NCBI GenBank assembly: GCA_010405405.1
Contig: MU004243.1
Coordinates: forward strand, 553,340-617,339
DNA length: 64,000 bases
Origin: Microthyrium microscopicum
Lineage: Eukaryota; Ascomycota; Dothideomycetes; Microthyriales; Microthyriaceae
Reading direction: 5' to 3'
The position numbers were made by a program, and so were the translations under genes. Below the pieces are notes generated by a model. That model had not been told where the DNA came from. It did no database searches and worked only from the letters and a program-made list of their open reading frames with translations. Below, piece after piece: positions 21,840 through 34,011 of this stretch. Position 1 is the first letter of the stretch. Each line of letters opens with the position of its first letter.

Positions 21840-24778
21840 CACGCCTCAGATCTAACATCTAGCAAACTCCACTCCGAGCTGAACAAAATGAGTATTAATA
21901 CTCCCCTCAACCCAATAATTGTAGCGTCAGCCCATGGACTTGAATCAAGCCGGAATGTAAATAACTTTCGTAGTATTTTCATCATTCAATTGGTGCATTG
22001 ACGTCCCCTTATGTCGACAAAACGGCACCAATCGACCGGTAGCGAACATCGGTATCTCAAGAGAGATCTGGGGCAAAGCTGATTCGTTTGACCAAGCGCC
22101 ATGAAAAATTGCAAGAGATACCCGCATCTCGGTGCAAATAGAAGCGGTAACTCCCTAGTCAGATATAAGGGGGCGAGATTACTTACGGGACTCGCATAAA
22201 TTGTTTGGCTAGTATGGTTCAATCGCACCTCGTGACGCAGCAGGGCTCGTTGTCTGGCTTCTGTTTGTTCTTCTGGAAAGAAGGTGTTTCTCTTTAGTGC
22301 CTTTGCACGTTCATAAGTAAAACACTTTCTGTGTCACAGAATTATGTGCCTGGCGGTCCACATACTGTATAGCTGCGCCTTTTCCTTTCTAGTTGAGTCG
22401 ACCCTTTCCATGGTAAACTGTTCTGGCTGAAGGATCTACTGGATCAAATCCGACGGCCTGACAACTTGCTTGGACCTTATCTTGCTATGCAGCTCGACAG
22501 TACCACTATTCAAAGGCCACGAGACCAACACAGTTAACCATGATATACATCTGTATGAGCTTCTTTACGAGGTAATGCTGCAATCATGGAGTAACTCCAT
22601 CTTATCACTGAGTTCTCCCAGCCGGACAGTTTGCGACATCGGATGCTTTGCTCTGTACCTATGTAGCTCAAGCAATAGTCGCATAGAGTGATGTAAAGAT
22701 TCAAAAAAGGCGGCCTCTTGAGCATTTCGCTTTCGCATTCGAATGGGAATCAAGAATCAATAGCAAGGACTTGTGGGCCCGGGCACCTATTGCGATTACC
22801 ATTTTCTAGACCGTTCCATTCATTTTGTTATCATATTTGTTTTATGCATCTGACTTGAACCATACAAAGACTTGATATGCGACATTCTAAACATGCTACA
22901 AAGGTTGGATATGCACAATTGACCATGCACGCGTAAGATCCCAGCTTCGGAATGAGCCGTAACCTGTGGAGAAGAAGTGCATCTCAGCCCTGCGATCGTT
23001 CCGGGGTAGAATAGTGTCTGGAACACTGGTCTGCCCATGCCTGCTCTTGGTGGTTAGCTTGGCATGATCAAGCTTGCTATCTCGTCCTCGCGATGACTTT
23101 CGAAGTATTGAGATCCACGGATCCATACCTGCCGGGCCATGCAGATTCTACGGGCTTTTTTGTCTCGCGGTGCAATGAATTTCCGCGCCTTGTCTTGATG
23201 CTTTTTCATGACCAGCCAAGCCAGCTTTTCAATTCACTTTACACCGCACAACTCCATGGCTAAGTGCGAGAGTAACGTTGATAAGGGAGTTGGCACTGGC
23301 ATAAGTTTGACATGATATCCAGAATTCTCCGGCAACAGATCTGTAGCGCGAAGAAAAGAGGAATAGGCTGTAAACAATTTGGATGTGGGGGATTCCGTCA
23401 AATTGTAATATATTCTTCCATCTTCCATATTACCAGTAACCTGTTACGATGGGAAAGTGTTTCAACAGCGCGCGCCCACTGAAGTCCCTGTCAAGGTTCA
23501 TGTCCCTCCAACCAAGTGTCGTCCTATCTCAATCATCTGTAACTGGAGGATGACTGCAGCTGCCAGCAGGGCATCAGTCGTTATGGTGGTACGCGACCTC
23601 GCCTCCATTCGAATGGGTTTGTGACTTTGTCCCACTGTGTACACTGTACAGTAGGCGGTGAAACGAATCATATTGACAACAGCAGAGGGCTTTGGCGTTC
23701 CTTTAAACTCGACCTCTAAACTAGATCGCGCCCCCACATACGCCGCATCAGTAGAGGGACCAATTACATTTGACATATAAGGCAGTAGATCAATCATACC
23801 TGTTAGATCTTAGTCCCTCATACATTTAGCTTTTACAAGTAGAAATGTAGCTCAAGGAGTAGTTTCCCTGCCCCCCTTTAACCCTGTAAGTAGAGCCAAG
23901 GAAAATCCTCAAGGCATACAACACGTTCGGTCCACCCGGTTACATATCAGCCCATAGCCAGTCAACGCGTACTATTATCCATGGATTGATATTACATCTA
24001 GTCTTGGCACCCTTGAGACTATTTCGTTCCATTTACGACGAAAAGGTAGCTATTCACATTGAGTGCTGCTCCAAATTTACCGTGGTTCCGCGCTACCTAT
24101 CTCCATATTCTCCACACCCGTCAAGGATTGGATCGTAAGGCACCCTAGCACTTTGATCCTCGGCCAAACACTCAGTGCGAGTATTCACTGTCTCTTGTCC
24201 CCTGCCACGATCTATGGCCCACGCCGCAATCTTGCTACAGTCCTCCAACTTCTAGTCTTCAATCTGAAGCCGCACTCTCTCGTCAACCTAACTTCCTCCA
24301 TAAGCAGCCGTTTGGTGACCCTGATTCTCGCCATCACACGTCTACAACGCGTCGATCATCCTCGTAGATCGTTCACAACATACATCTATCTGATCGTACC
24401 GTCTTTGCAACCAACAAGTACCCATTCTCTGGTCCCGCGCCCTGAGTCCTGTGAACACTGTGACTGGAGGCTCTGCTGTTTATACTCTGGTGGAGAAACA
24501 GAAGCAGTATCACATCAACCAAACACCTGGATTCCGCAGGCCATGACATAAGTGCCATTGAACTTTTCCACGTGGTAAAACATTTAGAATCCGTCTTGTA
24601 TAGTTCGGCAGTCTGTCAGGACAACGCCGATCGGAGCCTCGACTCAACGCTTTATCTAAGCAGTAATAGACATACCCGGGACATTCCATTTGGTGCTGGC
24701 TTCACGGACCTCTACTATCAGCAATCCACGATCCACCCGCCGAAAGAATCACCGGATCGATCACTTTAACCCTTCTAG
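21840..24778. other. Long intergenic region and upstream region of the Zn2Cys6 regulator
   Basis: About 2.9 kb with no conserved coding segment. The right-hand 700 bp is C/T-rich and probably the long leader and promoter of the regulator at 24779. The open frames here lack domains or splice partners. Confidence 0.5.
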
Positions 24779-27536
24779 ATGGATACGAACACATTCCTGC
24801 GCCTTGCGCCTCCACACGAAGCCGCTTCAACAACACAAATCCTCTCCAGCTCGCCTCGAGTGGACTCTCCACAAATGGGCGCACCTCAAGTACTTCGCGA
24901 TATGAACCGAAGAAGATCACTCAGTGGCAGCTATGGCCTACCTCCAAAAATACGACGACGGAATCGCCTAATCACATCGTGTCTGGAATGTCGTCGGAGG
25001 AAGCTCAAGTGTGATAAGGGTCATCCATGTGGAAACTGCACAAAGTTTGTTCGGGATTGTGTCTTCCTCGCGCCAGCTCTTGATCCGGCCGCCCAACTCA
25101 AACTTGCTGAGATTAAAGAAAAGATGGGCTCCTTGGAACGGACTTTGGAGGAAGATGTGGCTAAACGGGCACTTGGAGAACAAGGGCGCATGCACATGCA
25201 TCAAGGATCTAGCAGTGAAGGCGAGGCTACTGGCCCCGAGGACGAGAAGGATTTGGAGCCTACACCTCTGGCTTTCGAAGATGCGACTTACTATGAGGAT
25301 GCTGATGACGACTTAATGGACCTTGGAATTCAAATTGGAAAAATGAGGCTGACAGAGCGCCTGGGAGGTTTGGTACGGCCAAAGTTGGCATTCGAGGTAA
25401 GATCAATGACCCTGACAGTAGAGCCTTTTAACTCACATCTTCGCTAGTTGAGTCATGTTATGGACGACCGTCAATCGAATATCAGAAGTGAGCTGAAAGA
25501 TTATCAAAACATTGCCTCTGGTCTCGACCAATCTTGCAAGGAGTCGACGAATTTCGTCGCCCCTAGCAAGGATTTTACAGTTCCGTCCTCGAGTTTCTTC
25601 TTTGCTGCTGAGCCACAACGTTCTTCCTTCATGCAATATCTTCCCGCAAAGCCAGTAGCGGATCGTCTTCTGGAACAGTACTGGGAAGCAGTACATTACA
25701 TGGCACGAGTTGTGCATCGGCCAACATTCGAACGGCAATGGGCGCACTTTTGGGAGTGTGTTCATGTTGGCGTAGAGCCGGCGGCATCTTTACAAGCACT
25801 GGTAATGGGCACGATGCTTTCTGCTGTCATTAGCATGTCGGAGCAGGACGTAGCATTCGAATTTGGTGCCGTCAAGACACAACTCCTAGACTCTTTCCGG
25901 CAAGGAACAGAGAGCGCTCTTTACAAAGCCAACTTCTTACGCACGACAAAGCTGCAAACTCTCCAAGCTTTGGTATTATATCTTGTAGGTTATAAACTGA
26001 CTTGTTTGGACCACCTACTAACAACAACAGGTTGCCCTGTGTAGACGAGAGGTATCCCGCGCGCACTCGGCACTAACAGGAGCAGCTATTCGACTAGCCG
26101 AATGTATGGGTATCCACAGAGATGGCACTCATTACGGCCTATCGGCGGTGGACGTACATGTGAGAAGAATCGTCTGGTTTCAGCTCTGTTTCTTGGATAT
26201 CCGCACATGCGAAGCAACAGGACCCCGGCCACAAATACACAAAGAGGATTATGACACCAGATTACCCCTGAATGTGAACGACATTGATTTGGAGGGACCA
26301 AACCCACCAACTGAAGACTCGCACCAATGGACAGACATGACCTTTACATTGATACGTTTCGAATGTAACGAGAACCACCGATACCTCTGGCGACAGCGGC
26401 CGCGACTCGAGGACAAATCTATGTCTCTTACCAATGTCCTCAGTAGAGTCAAGTCGTTTGTTGAGGGCGCCGAGCAGAAATACATGCCCATGCTCGACAA
26501 AAATATTCCCATCCAATATATGACTATGCTCGTCTTTCGCCTCCTCACCCTCCGCAGCTATGTCATGATCCTCCACCGCTACGCCACAACTCCAACCCAA
26601 CCTATGCCCGAACGCTTGCGGAAGATTCTACTCAGTACTGGCGTGCAACAAGTCGAATGCGCCATCATCGTCGAAACAGCGCCAAGTCTCAAAAGCTGGT
26701 CCTGGAATCTCGGCACCTTCCACCAATACCACACCGCTATTCTGCTACTCGTCGAGCTTTACGCCACTCCGGAACGCTACTTTGAGGATCGCATTTGGGT
26801 CTGTCTCGACTGGGTCTTTGAACTACCCGCCAACCATACGCGACGCGAAAAAGCCCGACTCGTTTTCGGCGAGATTGTACAAAAGACGGAATATTTCCAC
26901 TCGCTACGTCGTATCCGCGCACCAAAAACTGTCGATGATGAGATCCGAGTTGTCGAACGTAACAAGGAATACAGCGCCGCGAATCCATCACCAACGACTT
27001 CATCTTCGGCGAGCGAACATACGACTGCGCCGACCAGTGCGGCGAGTGATCAAAGCCAGCATGGCAGCCCAACGAGTCCACGGAAACCAAACTTGCTGCG
27101 CGAGCGAGGCTTCCCAGATCCAATTCCGAGTATGGAGTTTAAGAACTTTACTTTCCTGCCTGAAGTCCAGTACTATAGCATCGCCGCTGGTCGACCGTCG
27201 GCAAGCCCGCAAAGTAGTGACTACAGCACGAGTGCAGCAACTGGTGCGGATCATCCTCAACCTGCGCAGGACATGGAGCTGGGAGCATGTAACCTGCCTG
27301 CGCTGAACAATGCAACCGCAATGAAGGTTGACATTGACTGGGTACGTATCTGCTATAAGATAGAAGACATAATACTAACCAATTAATAGAATGAGTGGGA
27401 TAAGCTGTTCCCGCCAGATGTGAACCTGACGGATGTGCCGCCGCCCGAATTTAGCATTCAGCAAACAGCGGATGGATATCTTGCAAGAAATGGAGGATTT
27501 ACGAATGGGCAGAATGGGCAGAATGGATTTCATTGA
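24779..27536 (+). CDS. Zn2Cys6 transcription factor with fungal_trans domain
   Basis: Four exons: 24779-25396, 25448-25984, 26031-27341, 27390-27536 (2613 nt, 870 aa). The binuclear zinc cluster is intact, with cysteines 68, 71, 78, 84, 87, 94 (CX2CX6CX5CX2CX6C), and is preceded by a basic patch (PPKIRRRNR). A short acidic linker follows. The fungal-specific regulatory domain spans about residues 260-620 and includes LTGAAIRLAECMGIHRDG and VRRIVWFQLCFLDIRTCEATGP. The C-terminal 250 residues are Ser/Thr/Pro-rich and then acidic (NEWDKLFPPD). It probably binds CGG-type sites. The target pathway is unknown. It lies just upstream of arsH, but whether it belongs to that cluster is open. Confidence 0.88.
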
Positions 27537-28043
27537 GGAACATGCCCTTTATATATCAGTTGAGTATGTCCGTCTAGTAGTAAGGACATGTATAAAGATG
27601 CTACGCCATTATGTATTAGATATTGAGCATTAATTACGAACAGCAACAATCGCATTGTACTCTTGAACTATATCAGATCAACCATGACGCGTTCCTATTT
27701 CGGCGAGGTACAGAAGGTACCTTGAGCTAAGGCATGCTACCTGTTAGGTGAGCTTTAAATACACCCGTCCAAAAACATTCGGGGGTGTTGCATTTGCGAG
27801 ACCAATCACGGGCAATCTGCGACAGTTCTACAGGTCTGATCAAATAATACCTGTGTAGAATGCTCATATCATAAATATTATATCGGAATGTTTAAGGAAA
27901 GCAAGCCTAAAAACTCATGAACAGCTTTCGGACAAGTTAGAATAATTCTGTCGACATCCACAGATTTTATTCCCGTTCTCCAAGACCCTGAGTTCCGGCA
28001 AGGCCTCACTTCTCAAGGATCACAACATCATCCTTCGCGCCTT
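27537..28043. promoter_or_regulatory. Upstream region of arsH
   Basis: 507 bp between the regulator's stop and arsH. It holds AT-rich segments (CATAAATATTATATCGG near 27870) and one GACATC at about 27955. I could not define an operator. Confidence 0.4.
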
Positions 28044-29048
28044 ATGGGGGATCTTAACAACACTAGCGCGGCTCGAAATGTCATTCTTCTTGAACCCGAT
28101 GCTGCTTATTCAAACATGTCTCTGGCGATCTCCGAGCAGGAAGATACCTATGACACGCGGATAAGATATCGGCCCTTCCTCCTCTCTCCCAGCATTGCTC
28201 AGAATGATTGGATAGCGAACCTAGAGCTCAGCACAGCATTGCAGATGATGAATGCTCATCTGAAAACACCTGGCAAAGAAAGAATCAAGATCTTAGTTCT
28301 ATATGGAAGTTTAAGGCACAGGTGGACAAAATCAGACAAGTCCCGTTACCAAATCGCTAAAACTCAACAGATCATATTCGCGCCTGCTAGCATATGAAGC
28401 CAGCCGGATCTTGTTCCGCCTTGGCTGCGATGTCAGAGTATACAATCCCTCTGGACTTCCCGTCAAGGACGACGTACAGCACAATCACCCTAAGGTCCAA
28501 GAACTTCGAGAGCTGAGCAAATGGAGTGATGGACATTGCTGGATATGTCCCGAGCAGCATGGAAATCTGGTATGATGCAAGCCCAAAAGCAGCACAGCTA
28601 TAGCAACTAATCTTCCAAGACCGCGGTCTTCAAGAATCAAATCGACTGGATCCCTCTCAGTACAGGCTCCGTCCGACCTACACAAGGTCGCACCCTTGCC
28701 ATCGCTCAGGTATCTGGCGGTTCCCAGTCTTTCAACACAGTGAACAGCCTCCGAATCCTGGGCCGCTGGATGCGGATGTTTGCAATACCAAATCAGAGCT
28801 CGATACCAAAAGCGTATACTCAGTTCACGGGAGAGAACGAAGCCGAAGGTGGCAGCAGGCTAATGCCTAGTGATAATCGAGATCGTTTGGTAGACTGCAT
28901 GGAGGAGTTGGTCAAGTACAGTATCATTATGGAACCACATTTCAATCTTTTTGGAGATAGATATAGCGAGCGTGTTGAAAGACTTGCCAAACAGGAAAAG
29001 CTGGCACAGGCTGCTGCAGCAGCGAAGGTGCTCTCCTCGTCTTCATAG
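28044..29048 (+). CDS. arsH: ArsH-type NADPH:FMN oxidoreductase (organoarsenical oxidase)
   Basis: Three exons, 28044-28321, 28371-28569, 28620-29048 (906 nt, 301 aa). The first donor is GTGGAC. It was chosen because it restores the family motif GSLRxRSYSRLL (here GSLRHRSYSRLL), the FMN phosphate loop. Later family marks are [32 protein letters not shown] and [31 protein letters not shown], then a C-terminal helix ([19 protein letters not shown]). Bacterial ArsH oxidises trivalent methylated or aromatic arsenicals to pentavalent forms using NADPH and FMN. Here arsM lies 6.4 kb away, which fits that role. It is convergent with the SDR gene (231 bp between stops). Confidence 0.92.
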
Positions 29049-29279
29049 GCCATGAAGGTCCTGCTACTAGACACATAGCGAAAATTTCCAAGCAAGACTT
29101 CTCACAGTGCTAAAATGCAGTGCAAAATGACCAACAATGGGCGTCACATCAAAGTACGAAATGCTTCTAATACGTTGCCTTCACCTCGCAGACGAGCGAA
29201 CAATGGCTGCAGATAGAACTACAATTTAACGGTACTTCTCAAGTCTACCTAAGTACATTTGCGGGCGCTAGGCTCCAAT

Positions 29280-30802
29280 TCACTTCTCACCAGAGAGCAG
29301 CGAGTCAAAGACAGTAGTCTTGACCTTGGTCTTGTCTAGGTCCAGCACAGCTTGCACTTCGTCATCTATATTCTTCAAGAATCTCTCCTTGTCCCACTTT
29401 GGTTGCCAGCCAAGTCGATACGCATTGACAGGCACGAGCTGCCCACTATATCATGCGTTAGGTTTTGATTTCTTGTCCATGATGATGAATGCTTACGAAG
29501 TGGTTCCCATAGCTCGCAGAAACATACGTGGAAATCCTAGGTAGTCTGCTGCCACCTCATCGCTAGGCCAGAACGGTGTTTTAGGCTCTTCCACAAGCCC
29601 GCGGGCATACAAAGCCTTAGCAAGACCGTCCATGATTTCCCACCAACCCACTGTATGGGCTATTGCAAAATAGTAGCCATCTTTACCACTCGGAATAGGA
29701 GTTCCTTGCAGGATTCTCTCCGTAAGGAGACCATAGAGTGCTACCAGATCGGAAATATGCGCTGTGGGCGGATTCTGTAAAGTAGGCAGAGCGTTAGTAC
29801 AGTATACTGAAATCCAATTATGTTGCAATTTGGTGTCTCGGTCTGACGTTCATGTTGCTCTCAATGCAAAAACTCGTTTGGGACTTACACCGTCTTTATC
29901 GAATTTATAGACAACTTTGTGCGCAATGCCGGATCTGATATGTGCTGGGATATTTGCAGACAGCTTCTTCCACTGGCCACTGCCTCTTCCGTCTATTGAC
30001 ACATAAGCTCGGCTTCATTTGGGGGAATTTCGGGGTGTCTTTCAGGGCACATACAGACGAATGGTAATGCAATGTTGATGCTCGTAACACCCAACGTTTG
30101 AGCTAGTTCAACGACGAGGAGATTGGTCTTGTCAACATGTTAGAAGAGGCACGTTCACGAGGGGCTTTGGACGAGGGAAGTGAGAGACTTGCCTTTCGAA
30201 CCGGATTCTGGTCCCCCATTTCCTTCTCCTTCTCAAACAAGGGATCCGTATCCCGAACTTCCCCATCCTCCCAGCCGACCTCAGGAGCAAACAAGGTGGT
30301 GACAGAGGACTAAAATCTCATCAATAGACCAACAGATAAACAAAGGGCAGAAATACTTGCGTGTATGAAATATGTCTCCTTTCCACTTATTTCGCGGTTC
30401 CGACCAAGGCCTTTGATAAGGTGAGAAGCGAGACGGGAATCCATGGAGCTCGCTGTGTGAATAACAATATCGACTAAAGCAATGTGAGTCGTCTTTACGA
30501 ACTTGTCCAAGAAGCCTGTCATGTTTACATACTCTTATTGCTGACTATAACTTCCATCACGGCCGTTTCGTCACTGAGATCGACTTTGACCACATTGACA
30601 CCCAATTTTGACAAGCTTTGGCTCTGTTCCTCCGATCGAACTGCGGCGCTGATATTCGCTGCCTTGATTGGGCCAGCTGTACGTGATATGAAATCCGCGA
30701 CAATTGAGCCTCCGCTGTGAATGTGTTAACTGAGTACAACAATATGAATGGTGCGTTGTACATATAGCCAGCAGCGCCGGTGATGAGAATGTTCTGACCC
30801 AT
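29280..30802 (-). CDS. Atypical short-chain dehydrogenase/NAD-dependent epimerase-like protein
   Basis: Eight exons: 30762-30802, 30533-30714, 30361-30473, 30193-30309, 30055-30127, 29889-29992, 29497-29774, 29280-29445 (1074 nt, 357 aa). The Rossmann start is MGQNILITGAAGYIGG with GxxGxxG at 9-15. Further marks are VNVVKVDLSD, DIVIHTASSMD, YFIHSSVTTLFAPEVGWED and INIALPFVYGRGSG. The usual YxxxK pair is replaced by NPVRK, so it is an atypical SDR that may not use the standard Tyr. Two introns (30310-30360 and 30128-30192) need GC donors (GCAAGT) to keep the frame. Substrate unknown. It is divergent from the second Zn2Cys6 regulator and convergent with arsH, so it sits inside the arsenic block; whether it acts on arsenic is not shown. 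Confidence 0.82.
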
Positions 30803-31218
30803 GTTTCTAGATTTTAGAACAGGAATTGCATATCTTGTTGAGACGGAGAGTTTTCTGCCTGCTGAAATAAGATCAGCTCAAGCTACTTATAGTCCAACTT
30901 TATAAGGTCGAAAAGGTCAGGAGGTTGGCCTTTGCCCCGTGAAATCTCCTAAGAATTGCGCGTGTCTGATTGTCAGAACGAAGCCGACGGCAGAGCCGCA
31001 GAGGTATCACGATCAGCCTTGTCAGCCTTGTCTTGCCTGCCTACCAACCAATCAGTGAAGCCCTGGGCTCTCGCCGGAAATCCGCGCGAATCCGTAGTGG
31101 TACGTGCACCGCATGTGTTATTGATTCGTTCCCAAACTCATTGCCATTATTTAATACAAGAGGTATACCGTTCATGGCGAGACTATGGCTAGTATTCTGC
31201 CAGGACGCTTGATCATCG
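30803..31218. promoter_or_regulatory. Bidirectional promoter of the SDR and Zn2Cys6 regulator genes
   Basis: 416 bp between divergent starts. A TATA-like TTATAAGG lies at about 30899. The divergent regulator-enzyme arrangement suggests that the regulator controls the SDR gene, which is an inference from layout. Confidence 0.45.
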
Positions 31219-33653
31219 ATGGAATCCCGCGGGGAGAATAGCAATGGGCGATCAAAAGGCCGACCACCAATAGCTCGTCGCTCAGTAAGCTCAAGTCCAG
31301 CTACGTCGCGTCCTTGGTATCAGCTAATTCTGATGGATGAAATAGTGCGATCAGTGCCGTACTCGGAAGGTGAGCTTTTTCGGTGTTGCAATTCATCCGT
31401 CGGAGAATGAACATTAGGAATTAACCGATTATCGTTGAGCAGATTGGCTGTGATAGAGGGTCACCTTGTTCGAATTGTGCGTCAGCCAAACTCAATTGCA
31501 CCCACAGCACGGTTGCATCCAGTGCAACGATTCCAAAGCAGAGAGTTTTGATATCTGCGCAATAGTAAGTCAGCCTGCAGCCCTCTTGACCGTGTCGCCT
31601 TCTGCTAAGCTGCTAATGTGATTCTGCTGTCAGTGAAAAGAAAATCGATGATATCGCGAGGAGCATCGATGGCATTAAGCTTTCTCTACAGGTATTGGAC
31701 GCGCCCTCAAGTAGAAAATCATCTGAGATTGGCTCTATAGGGCATCTCAGTCAAGTTAGATCATCAGCGCCTCTGACTGAGCCTCAATCCAGCTCTACGT
31801 CTAGCGGTCCAACTGTATGGGATCATTCTGCTCATATAATCGATTTTATCAAAATCATTGTAGAAGACATCGGATCAAGAGATGACAGGCCTCAAACGAG
31901 CAAAGTTCTCTCATCGTTGAGGAGCCTCGTGCAAACTCTAGAGGGTCCTGCTGCCGTTCGAGCCTTGTTGTTCCCGGAGGTCAAGGCTGTAGAAGTCCAG
32001 GCAGATCCTCCCATGCCCCCTTTGGAGGCTGTTGTGGCGGTTTTGCGTTGGGTTAAGGGTGAGTTTCTGATCACGATATATTAGTACTTCTCTTTAACGC
32101 GGACGTTAGATCACGAGTGGTGTACTAGAATCAAGTGGTTCTCTCGAATACTTCCGCGTCAGAAGTTCGCCGACATCTGCCGGAAAGTATACTTCGCATT
32201 GGAAGATTATAGCGAGATAGATCTCATAATCGCCAATGGGTACTTGTCTTACGTATTCTTTGAACAAGTGGTGATATCCGGTCATGAAGGATACCGACAG
32301 TACTCTCAACTTTGTCAGACAAACTTCCAAAATGCTCTTTCCCGGCTTCCAATACTTCTACCAACATCCATGGAGACTGTTGCTGCGTTGACCCTCGGAG
32401 TACGTATGCTGCTGCGATAAGGTGTCATTCTGTAGATCTCCGCTAATGCTAACCCAAGTCGTTCAATGCAATCGAGAATTCCAAAAGCATGGCGGCGTGG
32501 AGATTCATTTCCGCTGCCTTGGATCTCTGCCAGACACTAGGATATCATCGCCTACGCTTCCCGGGAAACCAGGATCAGGATGAGGAACTACGAACTGCCC
32601 AAGAACGTCTGTTTTGGACTGTGTATAAAGTTGAGAAAGGACTTGCGCTCCAGCTTGGCAGATCGTCTAACATCTGCGACACTGAGATCACGTTGCTATC
32701 CAATGCAGACGAGCCACGGTTTACCAAGATTGCAAAAATTCAGGGCAAAGTTTACGATCAACTGTACAGCCCAGTAGGACTGTCTCGATTAGACATTGAA
32801 CGCGGTTTGATGGCAGATGCACTCGCATCGGACTTACGAGAATTAATCAATCAGACAAATATCGAGCTTTTCGAGTCAACCTCCGGTCCAACTGACGGGG
32901 AAGCGTATGCTTCTAGCGGTCAGTCTATCAACTCTGATATCGATCCGATGCGTATCATTTATTTGCAGTGTGATCTGGTCTCCCAGTCTTCATTACTTGC
33001 CTTGATACTACGGGCCGTTCCACCCATACCAGGCTCTTTAAATAGTGTATCTGATGAATGTATTACGGTTGCGCGTAATGCTTTGGACATACATCAGCAA
33101 TGTATGACGATGGTTCGCGCTTGCCGAAGCGACCCGTTCATTGTAGTAAAGTACATCAACTGGTGAGTGCTTGCTTCCCATATGTTTCCTGTTCCTACAA
33201 GTTCGAAATGACTACTTTCTTAGACTGACTCTTCAAATGAACAGTGCAATTATGCATGGCCCATTCGTACCATTCAGTATTCTGTTTACCCACGCTGTGA
33301 AGCTTTTGGATGTCCGCGACTTAGCGCGCTTAGAAGACTTTGTGGCTTCGCTGCGACCTGAAGCAGCCTGGCCAGAGTCCATCACACATCCATATAGACT
33401 GTATGGGTTGCTTTGTCAGGCTGCACGACTCTACTTTGATTTGAGTTCCCATTATTCATTCTCTGACCCGGTCTTGACTCAAAGCCAGCCTGATTCCACA
33501 GGTGAATTCGGATTCGTGGGCTTTGGAATAAGAGCTGGACCTACCACAGATGACACGATGGAGACTAGCAATCCTCAAGCGGATCGGCTGAGTGATTGGT
33601 ACTATGGCAATCAGCAGATCATGAGCTTGCTAGATGAGGACGTGATATTTTGA
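31219..33653 (+). CDS. Zn2Cys6 transcription factor of the arsenic block
   Basis: Seven exons: 31219-31284, 31346-31369 (24 bp), 31443-31564, 31634-32058, 32110-32399, 32459-33162, 33245-33653 (2040 nt, 679 aa). The zinc cluster is C23, C26, C33, C39, C42, C49 (CX2CX6CX5CX2CX6C). It is assembled only after splicing, because introns fall just before C23 and between K30 and I31. A short coiled coil (YEKKIDDIARSIDGIKLSLQ) follows for dimerisation. The fungal-specific regulatory domain contains WRFISAALDLCQTLGYHRL and ERLFWTVYKVEKGLALQLGRSS. The C terminus is acidic (SLLDEDVIF). It is divergent from the SDR gene and 0.36 kb upstream of the bZIP gene. Role in arsenic response is inferred from position. 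Confidence 0.87.
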
Positions 33654-34011
33654 AATCCGATTTATCTTTGCGTACTGAAAGCTAGATCGCGATTTCACAT
33701 CAACTTGTTCTATGGAGGTACTCTATAACTTATACATACACACGAATGAACTGGTGGTGCTTCTGCACATATCTTTTCACAAAATTGGCCGCCGATTTGA
33801 TGTCTTAAAAGTTGATATCCGGCCCCCTGGTAGCTTGCTAAAACTGCAGATGGACCTCCACTAAGATCAAGACCTCTCCCTGTCGGTCACGTCAATACCG
33901 TAGATACTATCTAACAGTGCGAAAGAGCTTTCATCAACCTCAACAAACAGCTAATACTCCAGTCCAGCTCTACCTCCTTCAGCAATCCAATACCTCAAAA
34001 TCTAATGTGCT
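33654..34011. promoter_or_regulatory. Upstream region of the bZIP gene
   Basis: 358 bp. An upstream ATG at 34004, eight bases before the chosen start and out of frame with it, opens a 14-codon frame that overlaps the bZIP start. It could dampen translation, though this has not been shown. Confidence 0.4.

Noticed and set aside
24063-24551. 162-codon frame upstream of the first Zn2Cys6 regulator
   Set aside because: It does not begin with ATG and is rich in Ser/Leu/Pro as expected from a C/T-rich leader. Treated as promoter and leader.
28311-28370. A GC-AG intron in arsH beginning at GCACAG
   Set aside because: Using GTGGAC six bases later keeps the family motif GSLRxRSYSR, so the GT-AG choice is better.
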